Notes: generated from the sequence alone by a model not told the origin. A DNA stretch of 35,669 nt from an uncultured Bacteroidales bacterium (GCA_900316245.1 ONCE01000020.1:1-35669); one strand, 5' to 3'; positions 9,015 through 17,956 are shown, counted from the stretch's first letter. Made by a program: numbers and translations.

Positions 9015-9667
9015 AGGGCTTCACCGCGCATAGCGGCAATGGCCTGCACAGGATTTTCCGCCTTAAATACAGAACTCCCGGCTACCAGAATACCGGCGCC
9101 GGCGGCTATTAAGTCTGCGGCATTGCCGGGGCCCACGCCGCCGTCTACCTCTATGGGCACTTCCGGGCGTCCGATTTGGACCAAACGGGACTTGACGGCC
9201 CGCACACGGTCCAGGGATTCCGGAATGAACTTTTGGCCGCCAAAACCGGCAAAAACGCTCATAATAAGCACGTAATCCACCTGGGGCAGCAGGGGATAGA
9301 TGGCCTCTACCGGACAGTCCGGATTGATGACAATACCGGCCTTCACGCCCATATCCTGAATCTGTCTGATAAGGCTGGCCGATTGCTCCCGGGCCGCCTC
9401 ATAGTGAAAACTGATGTAGGCGGCTCCCGCTTTGGCAAAGCGCTCCACGTATTTCTCCGGATGCACAATCATCAGATGGACATCCAGGGGCTTCCGGGCC
9501 TTTTTGGCAATGGCTTCCACCACCGGAAAACCGTAGGAGATATTGGGTACAAAAATGCCGTCCATAATGTCCAGGTGGAACCAGTCGGCATATTCGTTGA
9601 CCATTTCCACATCCTTTTCCAGATGCAGAAAATCCGCCGACAACATAGAAGGAGCAATGATTACCAT
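9011..9667 (-). CDS. rpe: Ribulose-phosphate 3-epimerase
   Basis: This enzyme interconverts ribulose 5-phosphate and xylulose 5-phosphate in the pentose phosphate pathway. The 218-residue TIM barrel has the family's usual length and motifs: IAPSMLSADF near the N-terminus, the metal ligands in WFHLDIMDG and DVHLMI, and VDGG for the catalytic aspartate. The phosphate-loop motif, normally MSVNPGFGGQ, reads MSVFAGFGGQ here; the glycines are kept, so I expect activity. It lies 40 nt behind the dipeptidase gene on the same strand and probably shares its transcript. Confidence 0.96.
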   Translation of the reverse strand: MVIIAPSMLSADFLHLEKDVEMVNEYADWFHLDIMDGIFVPNISYGFPVVEAIAKKARKPLDVHLMIVHPEKYVERFAKAGAAYISFHYEAAREQSASLIRQIQDMGVKAGIVINPDCPVEAIYPLLPQVDYVLIMSVFAGFGGQKFIPESLDRVRAVKSRLVQIGRPEVPIEVDGGVGPGNAADLIAAGAGILVAGSSVFKAENPVQAIAAMRGEAL

Positions 9668-9684
9668 AATCTAAAGGAGCTGGA

Positions 9685-9696
9685 GGGACATGTCCC
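9685..9696. repeat. 12-bp perfect palindrome before rpe
   Basis: GGGACATGTCCC is a perfect 12-bp palindrome 18 nt upstream of the rpe start codon, in the 40-nt gap between the dipeptidase gene and rpe. It could be a regulator site or a small hairpin in the shared transcript. No further support is visible. Confidence 0.35.
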
Positions 9697-9707
9697 GGAA
9701 GCGACTA

Positions 9708-11135
9708 TTATTCAAAGTTTAAGACTACGTCGTTAAGGTGGGCTACAAATTTGTCCAGGGAAGCCAGTTCCAGTTTTTCTCCCGGGGCATGGACACCGCG
9801 GAGGGTAGGGCCGAAGGAAATCATATCCAGGTGCGGGAACTTCTCCAGGAAGAGACCGCATTCCAGACCCGCGTGGATGGCCTTGATCTCCGGTTCGTGG
9901 CCGAAGAGTTTCTTATAGGAGGCTACGCACACTTCCAGGATATGGGACTTGAGGTTGGGCTTCCAGCCGGGGTATTCTCCGTGATGCTCCACGTCGAAGG
10001 AACCCAGGAAGAAAGCGGCTTCCACCCTCTCCGCCAGGGCGTGGAGTTCGGAAACCACGGAACTGCGTTGGTTGGTAATGACGGTGAGGACATTGTCCTT
10101 GATATGGACGGCGGCCAGGTTGGTGGAAGTTTCCACCAGGCCGGGGATATCGGCCGACATCCGCTCTACGCCGTGCGGGCAGGCCAGGAGCGTGGCAATG
10201 ATATTGGCGGCATCTCCTTCCTCGATGGGTTTCTCCTCTGCGGTGCAGGGCTCGCACGTAGCGTGGATATGAGGGTCGCTGGTGGCATATTCGGCCGAAA
10301 TGAGGTCGCTGAAGGCCTTTACATCGGCCACCATATCTTCTGCCTCGTCTGCCGGAACGGCTATGATGGCGTGGGCCTCACGGGTAATGGCGTTGGGCTT
10401 GTTGCCGCCCTCGATGGTAAGGAGCTGGAAATCGTACTGCAACTCCGTGAACAGGAAACGCACCAGTTCGCGTACGGCGTTGCAACGGCCCTTGTTGATA
10501 TCATCTCCGCTGTGGCCGCCCATACCGCCGCAGACGCTCACTTTGAGGGTCTTGTAGCCCTTTCTGAGGGCCTCGCGGTGGAACTCGAAGGAGGCGGTAG
10601 TATCCAGACCGCCGGCGCAGCCAACGAACATCTGGCCTTCGTCCTCGGAATCCAGGTTGATGAGGATGTTGCTCTCAAAGAAACCGGGCTCCAGGGCAAA
10701 GGCGCCGTCCATTCCGGTTTCCTCGGAAATGGTGAACAGGCATTCCAGCTTGCCCATGGGCTGCTTGCTGTCCAGCAGGGCCAGGCAGGCGGCGATACCT
10801 ATTCCGTCATCGGCCCCCAAGGTGGTATTCTTGGCCACCATCCAGCCATCTTCAATCTCGTAGGGGATGGGCTGGGTCAGGAAATCGAACTCAAAACCGG
10901 CCTTCTTCTCGCACACCATATCCTGGTGGGCCTGGAGAACCAGCGAGGGTACATTTTCCTTGCCGGGGCTGGCGGGTTTGGTGATGACCACATTGCCGGT
11001 TTTATCCGTTTTGCAGGCCAGGCCGCGGTCTGCGGCAAACTTCTGCAAATAAGCGGTGATGGGGCCTTCGTGGCCGGATTCGCGGGGAACGCGGGTTATT
11101 TCCTGAAAGAAATGGAGAACAGATGCGGAGTCCAT
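9708..11135 (-). CDS. pepD: Aminoacyl-histidine dipeptidase, PepD-type (M20 family)
   Basis: A cytosolic metallopeptidase that hydrolyses dipeptides such as Xaa-His. The 475-residue length and order of zinc-ligand motifs fit M20C PepD: LQAHQDMVCE (His and catalytic Asp), LGADDGIG (bridging Asp), the catalytic Glu pair in ISEETGMDGA, INLDSEDEG, and a His in GPTLRGVHAPGE near the C-terminus. The lid (dimerisation) domain lies between the two halves, around residues 190-390, starting near VSVCGGMGGHSGDDI. No signal peptide is seen. It is the first gene of a two-gene unit with rpe. Its upstream region is shared with the divergent ammonia-lyase gene, which may be an amino-acid-use pairing. Confidence 0.93.
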   Translation of the reverse strand: MDSASVLHFFQEITRVPRESGHEGPITAYLQKFAADRGLACKTDKTGNVVITKPASPGKENVPSLVLQAHQDMVCEKKAGFEFDFLTQPIPYEIEDGWMVAKNTTLGADDGIGIAACLALLDSKQPMGKLECLFTISEETGMDGAFALEPGFFESNILINLDSEDEGQMFVGCAGGLDTTASFEFHREALRKGYKTLKVSVCGGMGGHSGDDINKGRCNAVRELVRFLFTELQYDFQLLTIEGGNKPNAITREAHAIIAVPADEAEDMVADVKAFSDLISAEYATSDPHIHATCEPCTAEEKPIEEGDAANIIATLLACPHGVERMSADIPGLVETSTNLAAVHIKDNVLTVITNQRSSVVSELHALAERVEAAFFLGSFDVEHHGEYPGWKPNLKSHILEVCVASYKKLFGHEPEIKAIHAGLECGLFLEKFPHLDMISFGPTLRGVHAPGEKLELASLDKFVAHLNDVVLNFE

Positions 11136-11160
11136 AATTGCTTGTCTTTATTTAATCATT

Positions 11161-11168
11161 CAAATATA
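11161..11168 (-). promoter_or_regulatory. Likely -7 box for the pepD-rpe unit
   Basis: On the minus strand, TATATTTG matches TAnnTTTG and lies 26 nt before the ATG at 11135. No TTTG is found at the usual 19-21 nt spacing, so only the -7 element is supported. Confidence 0.5.
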
Positions 11169-11237
11169 CAAATTATAACGGGGATTTCCTATGAAATCTC
11201 GGCTATTCTGCGTAAATTCGCATGCTAAATTATTGAA

Positions 11238-12761
11238 ATGAACTTCTTAACCTTACAACAGGCCGAGGAAGTGGTTTTCCACGGCCAGCCGCTTAACCTG
11301 GATCCTGCCGCAATGGCAGAGGTGGAGCGTTGCTACAAGTTCCTGGAGCAATTCCACAAAGACAAAGTTATTTACGGAATCAACACCGGCTTTGGCCCCA
11401 TGGCCCAGTGGCGGGTAGACGACCGTTATCTGAAAGACCTCCAATACAATATTATCCGCAGCCATTCCACCGGTGCCGGCAAGCCCCTGGGAGATGCTTC
11501 CGTACGGGCCGCCATGGTAGCCCGCGTGGGTACCTTCCTGCAGGGTAAATCGGGCATTCATCCGGATGTGGTCAAGCTGCTGGTGGAATTCATCAACCGC
11601 GGCATCTGCCCCTACATTCCCCGCCACGGCAGCGTTGGCGCCAGCGGAGACCTGGTGCAGCTGGCCCATATGGCCCTCACGCTCATCGGAGAAGGGGAAG
11701 TGCATTACAAAGGGGAGTGGCGTCCTTCGGCCCAGGTAATGGCTGAATGCGGCCTCAAGCCTATGCAGATCCATATCCGCGAGGGTCTTTCGGCCGTCAA
11801 TGGAACTTCCGTGATGACGGGTGTCTCTATGGTGAACCAGTTCCAGGCCCGGATCCTGCTGGATTGGGCCACCCTCGCCGCCGTCTGGATGAACGAGATT
11901 GCCGGTTCGTATGACGACTTTATGGCAGAGCCTCTCAACGAGTGCCGCCGCCAGAAGGGCCAGCAGGTGATTGCCCGCCGCCTGCGGGAAATCGCCGCTT
12001 CATCGGCCTGCTTCTCCAAGCGAGAGATCGAACTCTTCTCCGGCGAACATAAGGAAACCGTCTTCGAGAAGAAGGTGCAGGCGTATTATTCCCTGCGCTG
12101 CACGCCCCAGATTCTGGGCCCCATCTACGATACGCTGGCCAACACGGCCGAGGTGCTGGAGAACGAACTCAACTCGGCCTGCGACAATCCCATCGTGGAT
12201 CCGGACACGCAGTACGTGTACCACGGCGGCAATTTCCACGGCGATTACGTATCCCTGGAAGAAGATAAAGTTAAGATTGCATTGGTGCGTCTTACTATGC
12301 TCACGGAAAGGCAGTTGAATTACCTGTTCCACGACCGCATCAACAACATTCTGCCCCCGTTCCTGAACAAGGGAACCCTGGGTCTGAACTACGGTATGCA
12401 GGCCTGCCAGTTTACGGCCACGTCCACCACGGCCGAGAGCCAGACCCTGGCTATGCCCAACTACGTGCACAGCATTCCCAACAACAACGACAACCAGGAC
12501 ATCGTGTCTATGGGCACCAACAGCGCCCTGCTCTGCCGTCAGGTGGTGGAGAACGCCTTCCAGGTGATGGCCATCCATTTCATTGCCCTGGCGCAGGCCA
12601 CGGACTGCCTGGGCATCTATGACAAGCTCTGCGACACTTCCAAGACCGTCTATAAGCAAATCCGCGCCATCCAGCCGGAGATTCTGGAAGACACGCCTTT
12701 CTACAAGGAAATAGCCCAGGTGATCATTTACCTCAAGCGTATGCCGCTGTCCCTGCGCTAG
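11238..12761 (+). CDS. Histidine/aromatic amino acid ammonia-lyase (HAL/PAL family)
   Basis: The family removes ammonia from histidine (to urocanate), tyrosine or phenylalanine using an MIO cofactor self-made from Ala-Ser-Gly. Here the cofactor tripeptide is ASG (135-137) in GSVGASGDLVQLAH. Other active-site parts are Tyr46 (YGINTGFG), Asn188 (SAVNGTS), YSLRCTPQ near 284-291 and Phe334/His335 in GGNFHGD. The selectivity pair before the GAG loop is Ser75-His76, as in histidine ammonia-lyases. Against that, the C-terminal motif is DNQDIVSMG with Gln420, where classical HutH has Glu in QEDHVSMG. The length, 507 residues, fits HutH. No hutU, hutI or formiminotransferase gene is nearby. I therefore withhold the symbol hutH; histidine is the likeliest substrate but is not certain. 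Confidence 0.85.
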   Translation: MNFLTLQQAEEVVFHGQPLNLDPAAMAEVERCYKFLEQFHKDKVIYGINTGFGPMAQWRVDDRYLKDLQYNIIRSHSTGAGKPLGDASVRAAMVARVGTFLQGKSGIHPDVVKLLVEFINRGICPYIPRHGSVGASGDLVQLAHMALTLIGEGEVHYKGEWRPSAQVMAECGLKPMQIHIREGLSAVNGTSVMTGVSMVNQFQARILLDWATLAAVWMNEIAGSYDDFMAEPLNECRRQKGQQVIARRLREIAASSACFSKREIELFSGEHKETVFEKKVQAYYSLRCTPQILGPIYDTLANTAEVLENELNSACDNPIVDPDTQYVYHGGNFHGDYVSLEEDKVKIALVRLTMLTERQLNYLFHDRINNILPPFLNKGTLGLNYGMQACQFTATSTTAESQTLAMPNYVHSIPNNNDNQDIVSMGTNSALLCRQVVENAFQVMAIHFIALAQATDCLGIYDKLCDTSKTVYKQIRAIQPEILEDTPFYKEIAQVIIYLKRMPLSLR

Positions 12762-12782
12762 TTTCCCTGCCATTTTGTCAGA

Positions 12783-12815
12783 AAAGCCGTTGCTCTTTGC
12801 AATGGCTTTATTTTT
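12783..12815 (+). terminator. Intrinsic terminator after the ammonia-lyase gene
   Basis: AAAGCCGTTGC (12783-12793), loop TCTTT, GCAATGGCTTT (12799-12809) form an 11-bp stem with one G-U pair, followed directly by ATTTTT. It starts 21 nt after the stop codon. Confidence 0.85.
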
Positions 12816-12826
12816 GTTTATATTTG
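12796..12826 (+). promoter_or_regulatory. Promoter for rsfS-ftsH-cdsA-psd
   Basis: TTTG (12796-12799), 19 nt, TATATTTG (12819-12826) matches the Bacteroidota consensus exactly. Transcription would begin near 12832, about 18 nt before the rsfS ATG. The -33 box falls in the loop and arm of the preceding terminator. Confidence 0.75.
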
Positions 12827-12849
12827 TGTAATTTAAACCATAAAATTAT

Positions 12850-13224
12850 ATGATTACACACGATCTTCGGGTACTCGCCGATGCGATCATTGACAAAAAA
12901 GGAGAAAACGTGGTATCCCTTGACCTGAGGGCCATTGACGGCGCCATCACGGACTTCTTCGTGGTGTGCGACGGTTCCAACACCACCCAGGTGGGTGCCA
13001 TTGCAGACAATATAGCAGAAAAGATGAAGGAAGAGGGCCACACCCTCTACCGCAGCCAGGGAGAAGGAAACAACTTCTGGATCATCCAGGACTACGGCAA
13101 CATAGTGGTTCACATCTTCCTCAAAGAATACCGGGAATTCTACCGCCTGGAAGACCTCTGGGCCGATGTACCCCGCAAAGAATACAAGGAGCGCAAGGCT
13201 CCTGCCAAAAAGACCCAAGAATAA
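12850..13224 (+). CDS. rsfS: Ribosome silencing factor RsfS (Iojap/YbeB family)
   Basis: RsfS binds uL14 on the large ribosomal subunit and blocks subunit joining when nutrients are short. The 124-residue protein has the family core: LDLRAIDGAITDFFVVCDG, a helix through IADNIAEKM, and the C-terminal strands WIIQDYGNIVVHIF and YREFYRLEDLW. It ends in a short basic tail. It heads a co-directional unit and is followed by ftsH after 2 nt. Confidence 0.97.
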   Translation: MITHDLRVLADAIIDKKGENVVSLDLRAIDGAITDFFVVCDGSNTTQVGAIADNIAEKMKEEGHTLYRSQGEGNNFWIIQDYGNIVVHIFLKEYREFYRLEDLWADVPRKEYKERKAPAKKTQE

Positions 13225-13226
13225 GA

Positions 13227-15215
13227 ATGGCGAACGAAAAGAAACAAGACCCCAACGGCGGTCGTAAGATATTCTCTGTCCGATTCAACCTCTCCTGGCT
13301 GTATTTCCTGCTGCTGGTGGGCATCGGGTATCTCCTGATGAACAACCAGCGCAGCGCTGCACCGGAAAAGATTGAATGGGCCGAAGTACAGACGATGATT
13401 CGGGAAGGAGACGTAGCAGAAATCTCCTTCGTCAGAAACGATTTCAAGGGAGAGATCAAGATCCGTCCCGAGAAACTGGGCAAGTATACAGAAAAATTCC
13501 GCGGAGGCGCCGTCCCCAAACGCGCTCCGCAGTTCTATTTCCTGGTTTCCAGCAAGTTTGACCCGGAGCAGAGCTTTGGCCAGCTCAACGCCGAACTCCC
13601 TGTGGAAAGCCAGTTCAAAGTGATTATCCGCAACGAGGACCATCTCTGGATGGAAATCTTCCAGATGGCCTTCCCGCTGCTTCTGTTCATCCTCTTCTGG
13701 GTTTGGATGTTCCGGGGTATGAACCGCGGAGCGGGCGGACCCGGAGCCCCCGGTGGCTTCAATCCTTTCAATACCGGCAAGTCTACCGCCCGTGAAACGG
13801 AGAAGGGAGAAGTCAAGGTTACCTTCAAGGATGTGGCCGGCCTGTATGGCGCCAAGGAAGAGGTGATGGAAATTGTGGATTTCCTCAAGAATCCCCAGAA
13901 ATATACCGCTCTCGGCGGTAAAATCCCCAAGGGAGCCCTCCTGGTAGGCCCTCCCGGAACCGGTAAGACCCTCCTGGCCAAGGCCGTGGCAGGGGAGGCC
14001 AATGTGCCTTTCTTCTCCATCAGCGGTTCCGACTTTGTGGAAATGTTCGTGGGCGTGGGTGCTTCCAGAGTCCGTGACCTCTTCCGCCAGGCCAAGGAGA
14101 AAGCCCCTTGCATCGTGTTCATCGACGAGATTGACGCCGTGGGCCGCGCCCGTGCCAAGAACGGAGGCTTCTCTTCCAATGACGAGCGTGAAAACACACT
14201 GAACCAGCTCCTTACGGAAATGGACGGCTTTGGCACCAACAGCGGTGTCATTGTGCTGGCCGCCACCAACCGAGCCGATATTCTGGACCAGGCCCTTATG
14301 CGTGCCGGCCGTTTCGACCGCCAGATTCACGTGGAACTGCCGGAACTCAAGGAACGCGAAGAAATCTTCAAGGTGCACCTGAGAGACATCAAGGTGGACA
14401 AGGATTTTGACATAGAGTTCATGGCCAAGCATACGCCCGGTTTCTCCGGGGCCGATATTGCCAACGTGTGCAACGAGGCGGCCCTTACCGCTGCCCGCAA
14501 CAACCACGAGAAAGTGCAGCAGCAGGACTTCCTGGACGCTGTAGACCGCATCATCGGCGGCCTGGAGCGCAAGTCCAACACCATTATGACGCCCGCGGAA
14601 AAGCGCACCACCGCCTATCACGAGGCCGGTCACGCCCTGGTGGGCTGGCTGCTCCCGTACGCGGATCCTGTGTTCAAGGTGAGCATCATCCCCAGAGGCA
14701 AGGCCCTGGGTCTTACCTGGAGTCTCCCGGAAGAGCGCAAGAACTGGCGCAAGAGCGTAATGCTGGACAAGATGAGCATGCTCCTGGGCGGCCGCGTGGC
14801 AGAGGAAATCATTAACGGAGAGCCCTCTTCGGGTGCCCTCAATGACTTGGAGCGCATGACCGGCATGGCCTATGGTATGGTTCAGTATCTGGGTATGAGC
14901 GAGAAGGTGGGTACGCTCTCCTTCTATGACTCCTCAGGTTCAAAGGGTTACAACCTGGTAAAGCCGTATTCCGAAAAAACGGCCGAGCTCATGGACCAGG
15001 AGGTGAAGGCCATTGTGGAAGGCGTACACCAGCGCACCCGCAAGATTATTGAAGACCATAAAGAGGAATTTATGCAGCTGGGTGCCCTCCTTTTGGAAAA
15101 AGAGGTTATCTTTGCAGAAGATATTGAAAAGATCCTCGGCCCCAAAGTAAAACCGGCCGTCGAAGATCAATTCTCCCTCGAAGAACCTGAACCTCAAACT
15201 ATCGCAGATGAATAG
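13227..15215 (+). CDS. ftsH: ATP-dependent zinc metalloprotease FtsH
   Basis: FtsH is a membrane-anchored hexamer that pulls out and degrades membrane and short-lived cytosolic proteins. I start it at 13227 ([10 protein letters not shown]), 2 nt after rsfS; the open frame continues upstream only as an overlap with rsfS. It has 662 residues: first membrane helix about 24-38, a periplasmic domain about 40-140, second helix about 144-162, a Gly/Pro-rich linker, the AAA module with Walker A GPPGTGKT (241-248) and Walker B IVFIDEID (296-303), the arginine finger in RAGRFDR, and the peptidase site HEAGH (465-469). The C-terminus is acidic. Its end overlaps cdsA by 8 nt. Confidence 0.98.
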   Translation: MANEKKQDPNGGRKIFSVRFNLSWLYFLLLVGIGYLLMNNQRSAAPEKIEWAEVQTMIREGDVAEISFVRNDFKGEIKIRPEKLGKYTEKFRGGAVPKRAPQFYFLVSSKFDPEQSFGQLNAELPVESQFKVIIRNEDHLWMEIFQMAFPLLLFILFWVWMFRGMNRGAGGPGAPGGFNPFNTGKSTARETEKGEVKVTFKDVAGLYGAKEEVMEIVDFLKNPQKYTALGGKIPKGALLVGPPGTGKTLLAKAVAGEANVPFFSISGSDFVEMFVGVGASRVRDLFRQAKEKAPCIVFIDEIDAVGRARAKNGGFSSNDERENTLNQLLTEMDGFGTNSGVIVLAATNRADILDQALMRAGRFDRQIHVELPELKEREEIFKVHLRDIKVDKDFDIEFMAKHTPGFSGADIANVCNEAALTAARNNHEKVQQQDFLDAVDRIIGGLERKSNTIMTPAEKRTTAYHEAGHALVGWLLPYADPVFKVSIIPRGKALGLTWSLPEERKNWRKSVMLDKMSMLLGGRVAEEIINGEPSSGALNDLERMTGMAYGMVQYLGMSEKVGTLSFYDSSGSKGYNLVKPYSEKTAELMDQEVKAIVEGVHQRTRKIIEDHKEEFMQLGALLLEKEVIFAEDIEKILGPKVKPAVEDQFSLEEPEPQTIADE

Positions 15216-16044
15216 CACTGTAAAGCGCAGCATATTCGGAGTCCTCTTCCTGGCAGTGATGCTGGGAGGACTCCTTTTTTATGACTTCCTGTACACGATT
15301 CTCTTTGCCTTCATCACCTTTGTGATGCTCAAAGAGTTCTACCACATGACCATGGGGGAGGCCTACAAGCAGGTCCAGAGCTCGGCCATTGTGGACGGTG
15401 TCATCTTCTTCCTGGCGGCCAACAGCTACTTCTCTGGCGGTTTCAGCCTCACGGCGCTGGTGGGCATCGGTCTGCTCATCCTCTTCCTGCTCATGGCAGA
15501 ATCCATCTTCCGCTATAAAGAGAACAGTGATTTCCTCAAGACCGGGTACATCTACGCAGGCCTTCTGTATATCGGCCTTCCGCTGGCCCTTTCCAATGCT
15601 GTGGTTTTCCGGAACGGAGCATTCAGCGGCCTGCTGATGGTGGCCTTTTTCTGCATCATCTGGGCTTCTGACGTAGGAGCTTACTGCTTCGGTATGCTCT
15701 TCGGCCAGAAAGCCTGGAGCAAGAAGATGTGCCCCGCCATTTCGCCCAAGAAATCCTGGGCCGGCTTCTGGGGCGGTTTGCTTATGGCTATGCTGGCCGG
15801 TGCCATCCTTTACTGGACGGGGCTCTTTGCTTTCCCCATCTGGCACTGCCTGATCGTATCGGCCCTTATGCACGGAACGGGCGTTCTGGGAGATTTGTTC
15901 GAATCCCTCTGGAAACGCTCCACCGGCATCAAGGATTCCGGCAATATCCTTCCCGGCCACGGAGGCCTGTTGGACCGCTTTGACAGCGCCCTTTTCGCCA
16001 TTCCCACCGGCTATATTTACCTTCTCGTCTTTAACCTGGTTTAG
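15208..16044 (+). CDS. cdsA: Phosphatidate cytidylyltransferase (CDP-diglyceride synthase)
   Basis: CdsA makes CDP-diacylglycerol from phosphatidate and CTP, the branch point for bacterial phospholipids. This 278-residue protein is strongly hydrophobic with about seven or eight membrane segments, and carries the family signature near the C-terminus: SLWKRSTGIKDSG followed by LPGHGGLLDRFD (Lys-Asp and His-Gly-Gly-x-x-Asp-Arg). The start overlaps the last codons of ftsH by 8 nt. The next gene encodes phosphatidylserine decarboxylase, so two steps of the phosphatidylethanolamine route are cotranscribed; the serine transferase is not in the window. Confidence 0.96.
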   Translation: MNSTVKRSIFGVLFLAVMLGGLLFYDFLYTILFAFITFVMLKEFYHMTMGEAYKQVQSSAIVDGVIFFLAANSYFSGGFSLTALVGIGLLILFLLMAESIFRYKENSDFLKTGYIYAGLLYIGLPLALSNAVVFRNGAFSGLLMVAFFCIIWASDVGAYCFGMLFGQKAWSKKMCPAISPKKSWAGFWGGLLMAMLAGAILYWTGLFAFPIWHCLIVSALMHGTGVLGDLFESLWKRSTGIKDSGNILPGHGGLLDRFDSALFAIPTGYIYLLVFNLV

Positions 16045-16047
16045 TAT

Positions 16048-16725
16048 ATGAAATGGACTAAGATAGACAACGATTCCTACGGAACCATCCTCACCTCCTG
16101 GTGCATCTGCGCTGTGCTCATCTTCCTCACGGCCAGGTACATCCCGATTCTCTGGCTGAGTATTCCGCTCTGTGCCTTTATGGTTATCTTCATGGTGTTC
16201 ATCACCTGGTTCTTCCGGGTTCCGGACCGCGAAACGCCCCATCCGGAAGATAAGCGCCTGGTCACTTCCGTGGCAGACGGCAAGGTGGTCATCGTGGACA
16301 AAGTATACGAGAAGGAATACCTGAAGCGGGAGTGCATCCAGATTTCCGTCTATATGGATTTCTTTGACGTCCATTGCAACTTCTGGCCCATCAGCGGAGA
16401 GGTTACCTTCTATAAATACCATCCCGGAAAGTACCTCCTGGCCTTCCATCCCAAGTCTTCGGAACTGAACGAGCATTCCTCCTCCTGCCTCAAGAACGAG
16501 TACGGAGAGGTATTCTTCAAGCAGATTGCCGGCACGTTCGCCCGCCGCATCGTCTGCTACTCGGAGCCCGGCCATATGGAGTACCGCGGAGAGCAGTGCG
16601 GTGTCATCAAATTCGGCTCCCGCATAGACCTGTTTGTCCCGCTGGAAGCCGATGTAAAAGTAAAGGTGGGAGATAAAGTCCGCGCCGTAGAAAGCGTTCT
16701 CGCTATTTTGCCTGATCGTTCTTAA
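16048..16725 (+). CDS. psd: Phosphatidylserine decarboxylase, short membrane form
   Basis: Psd converts phosphatidylserine to phosphatidylethanolamine. The 225-residue length fits the short (PSD-A-type) form found in Bacteroidota. Two membrane segments near the N-terminus (about 14-31 and 33-56) are followed by the catalytic region with VADGKVVIV, YMDFFDVHCNFWP and, near the C-terminus, IKFGSRIDLF. Gly190-Ser191 is the expected self-cleavage site that yields the pyruvoyl group. It starts 3 nt after cdsA. Its 3' end overlaps the 3' end of ispG on the opposite strand by 23 nt. Confidence 0.93.
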   Translation: MKWTKIDNDSYGTILTSWCICAVLIFLTARYIPILWLSIPLCAFMVIFMVFITWFFRVPDRETPHPEDKRLVTSVADGKVVIVDKVYEKEYLKRECIQISVYMDFFDVHCNFWPISGEVTFYKYHPGKYLLAFHPKSSELNEHSSSCLKNEYGEVFFKQIAGTFARRIVCYSEPGHMEYRGEQCGVIKFGSRIDLFVPLEADVKVKVGDKVRAVESVLAILPDRS

Positions 16726-17956
16726 TCAATTCGACCAAACGTTCTACAGCCTCGTCCTCGGGTATATGCCGGAGGACGGGCTCTTTTTTACGATAGAGGG
16801 TAACCTTGCCGAAGCCTTCTCCCACGTAACCATAGTCTGCGTCGGCCATTTCTCCGGGTCCGTTCACAATGCAGCCCATCACGGCAATCACAACGTCCTT
16901 GAAGCCGGAAGTGGCCTCCTTGACCCGGTTGAAGGTTTCTTCCAGGTTGTACAGCGTACGGCCGCAGCCGGGGCAGGCAATGTATTCGGGCTTGTAGAAC
17001 TTGCGGCGGCAGGCCTGCAGCAGTTCATCCTTAAGGTAATCGTCTTCCAGGGGAATATCGTCCACCTCGTGGTTCAGAAGGGGAGCACCCCAGTCGCAGG
17101 CCGCTTTCAGAATGGTCTCTTCACGGGCCGATAGGGAAGGAGCCGCCGCTCCGGAGTACCGGTGGGCCAGGTACTGCGCCACGGGAAGCTCGTTGGCAGG
17201 GTCTTCCGTAAGGGAGACGCGGATGGTGTTGCCGATGCCTTCGGAAAGGAGCGTAGAGATGGCTACGCAGCTCTTGATGCGGCCGCTGTCTCCGTTTCCG
17301 GCCTCGGTCACGCCCACGTGCAGGGGGAATATCACGCCCTTTTCCTGCATCAGGCGGGCCAGTTCACGGTAGGCATTCACCATAACCACCGTATTGGAGG
17401 CCTTGAGGGACACCACCACATTGTAGAACTGGGCGTCGATGCACATCTCCACCCATTCCATGGCGGCCAGCGCCATAGCCTGCGGCGTATTGCCGTATTT
17501 CTCTACGATATACTTGCCCAGTGAGCCGTGGTTAAGGCCAATTCGGATGGCGCGGTTGTACTGCTTGCAAAGGCCCAGGAACTGGCCGAAGAGGGCACGG
17601 GCCTTCTCGTGGTCCGGGTGGAAGTTGCCGGGGTTGATGCGGATTTTCTCCACAACGGGAACCACGGCCATCGCAATCTCCGAAGAGAAGTGGATATCGG
17701 CCACCAGAGGCGTCTGGATGCCTTCTTCCCGCAGGCAGCGGCGAATCTCGGCCAAATGCTGGACATCTGCCATGGCGGGCACGGTGATGCGGATGAGCTG
17801 GGCTCCGGCCGCAGCCAGGCGCCGGCACTGGGCCACCGTGGCCTCGATGTCGGAGGTATGGGTGTTGCACATGGTCTGGACCACAATGGGGTGGCCGCTA
17901 CCAATGAAAACGGAATCGCCTACACAGACGGTACGGGTTTGCAGGACAGGTTTCAT
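16703..17956 (-). CDS. ispG: 4-hydroxy-3-methylbut-2-enyl diphosphate synthase IspG, compact form
   Basis: IspG is an iron-sulphur enzyme of the non-mevalonate isoprenoid pathway. The 417 residues hold a TIM barrel (1 to about 262, with VADIHF, KIRINPGN, IRIGLNHGSLG, KASNTVVMV and HVGVTEAG) and the reductase-like C-terminal domain with cluster ligands CPGC (328, 331), Cys362 and Glu369 in MGCIVNGPGE. Many Bacteroidota, chlamydiae and plants have a long form of about 600 residues with an extra middle domain. The barrel here resembles that group, yet only a short stretch (about 265-320) joins the two domains, so the middle domain appears to be lost. It is the last gene of a six-gene run, 2 nt behind the outer-membrane protein gene. 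Confidence 0.95.
   Translation of the reverse strand: MKPVLQTRTVCVGDSVFIGSGHPIVVQTMCNTHTSDIEATVAQCRRLAAAGAQLIRITVPAMADVQHLAEIRRCLREEGIQTPLVADIHFSSEIAMAVVPVVEKIRINPGNFHPDHEKARALFGQFLGLCKQYNRAIRIGLNHGSLGKYIVEKYGNTPQAMALAAMEWVEMCIDAQFYNVVVSLKASNTVVMVNAYRELARLMQEKGVIFPLHVGVTEAGNGDSGRIKSCVAISTLLSEGIGNTIRVSLTEDPANELPVAQYLAHRYSGAAAPSLSAREETILKAACDWGAPLLNHEVDDIPLEDDYLKDELLQACRRKFYKPEYIACPGCGRTLYNLEETFNRVKEATSGFKDVVIAVMGCIVNGPGEMADADYGYVGEGFGKVTLYRKKEPVLRHIPEDEAVERLVELIKNDQAK

Noticed and set aside
12966-13226. Upstream extension of FtsH to 12966
   Set aside because: It would lie entirely in another frame of rsf[11 protein letters not shown] at 13227, 2 nt after rsfS, fits FtsH.
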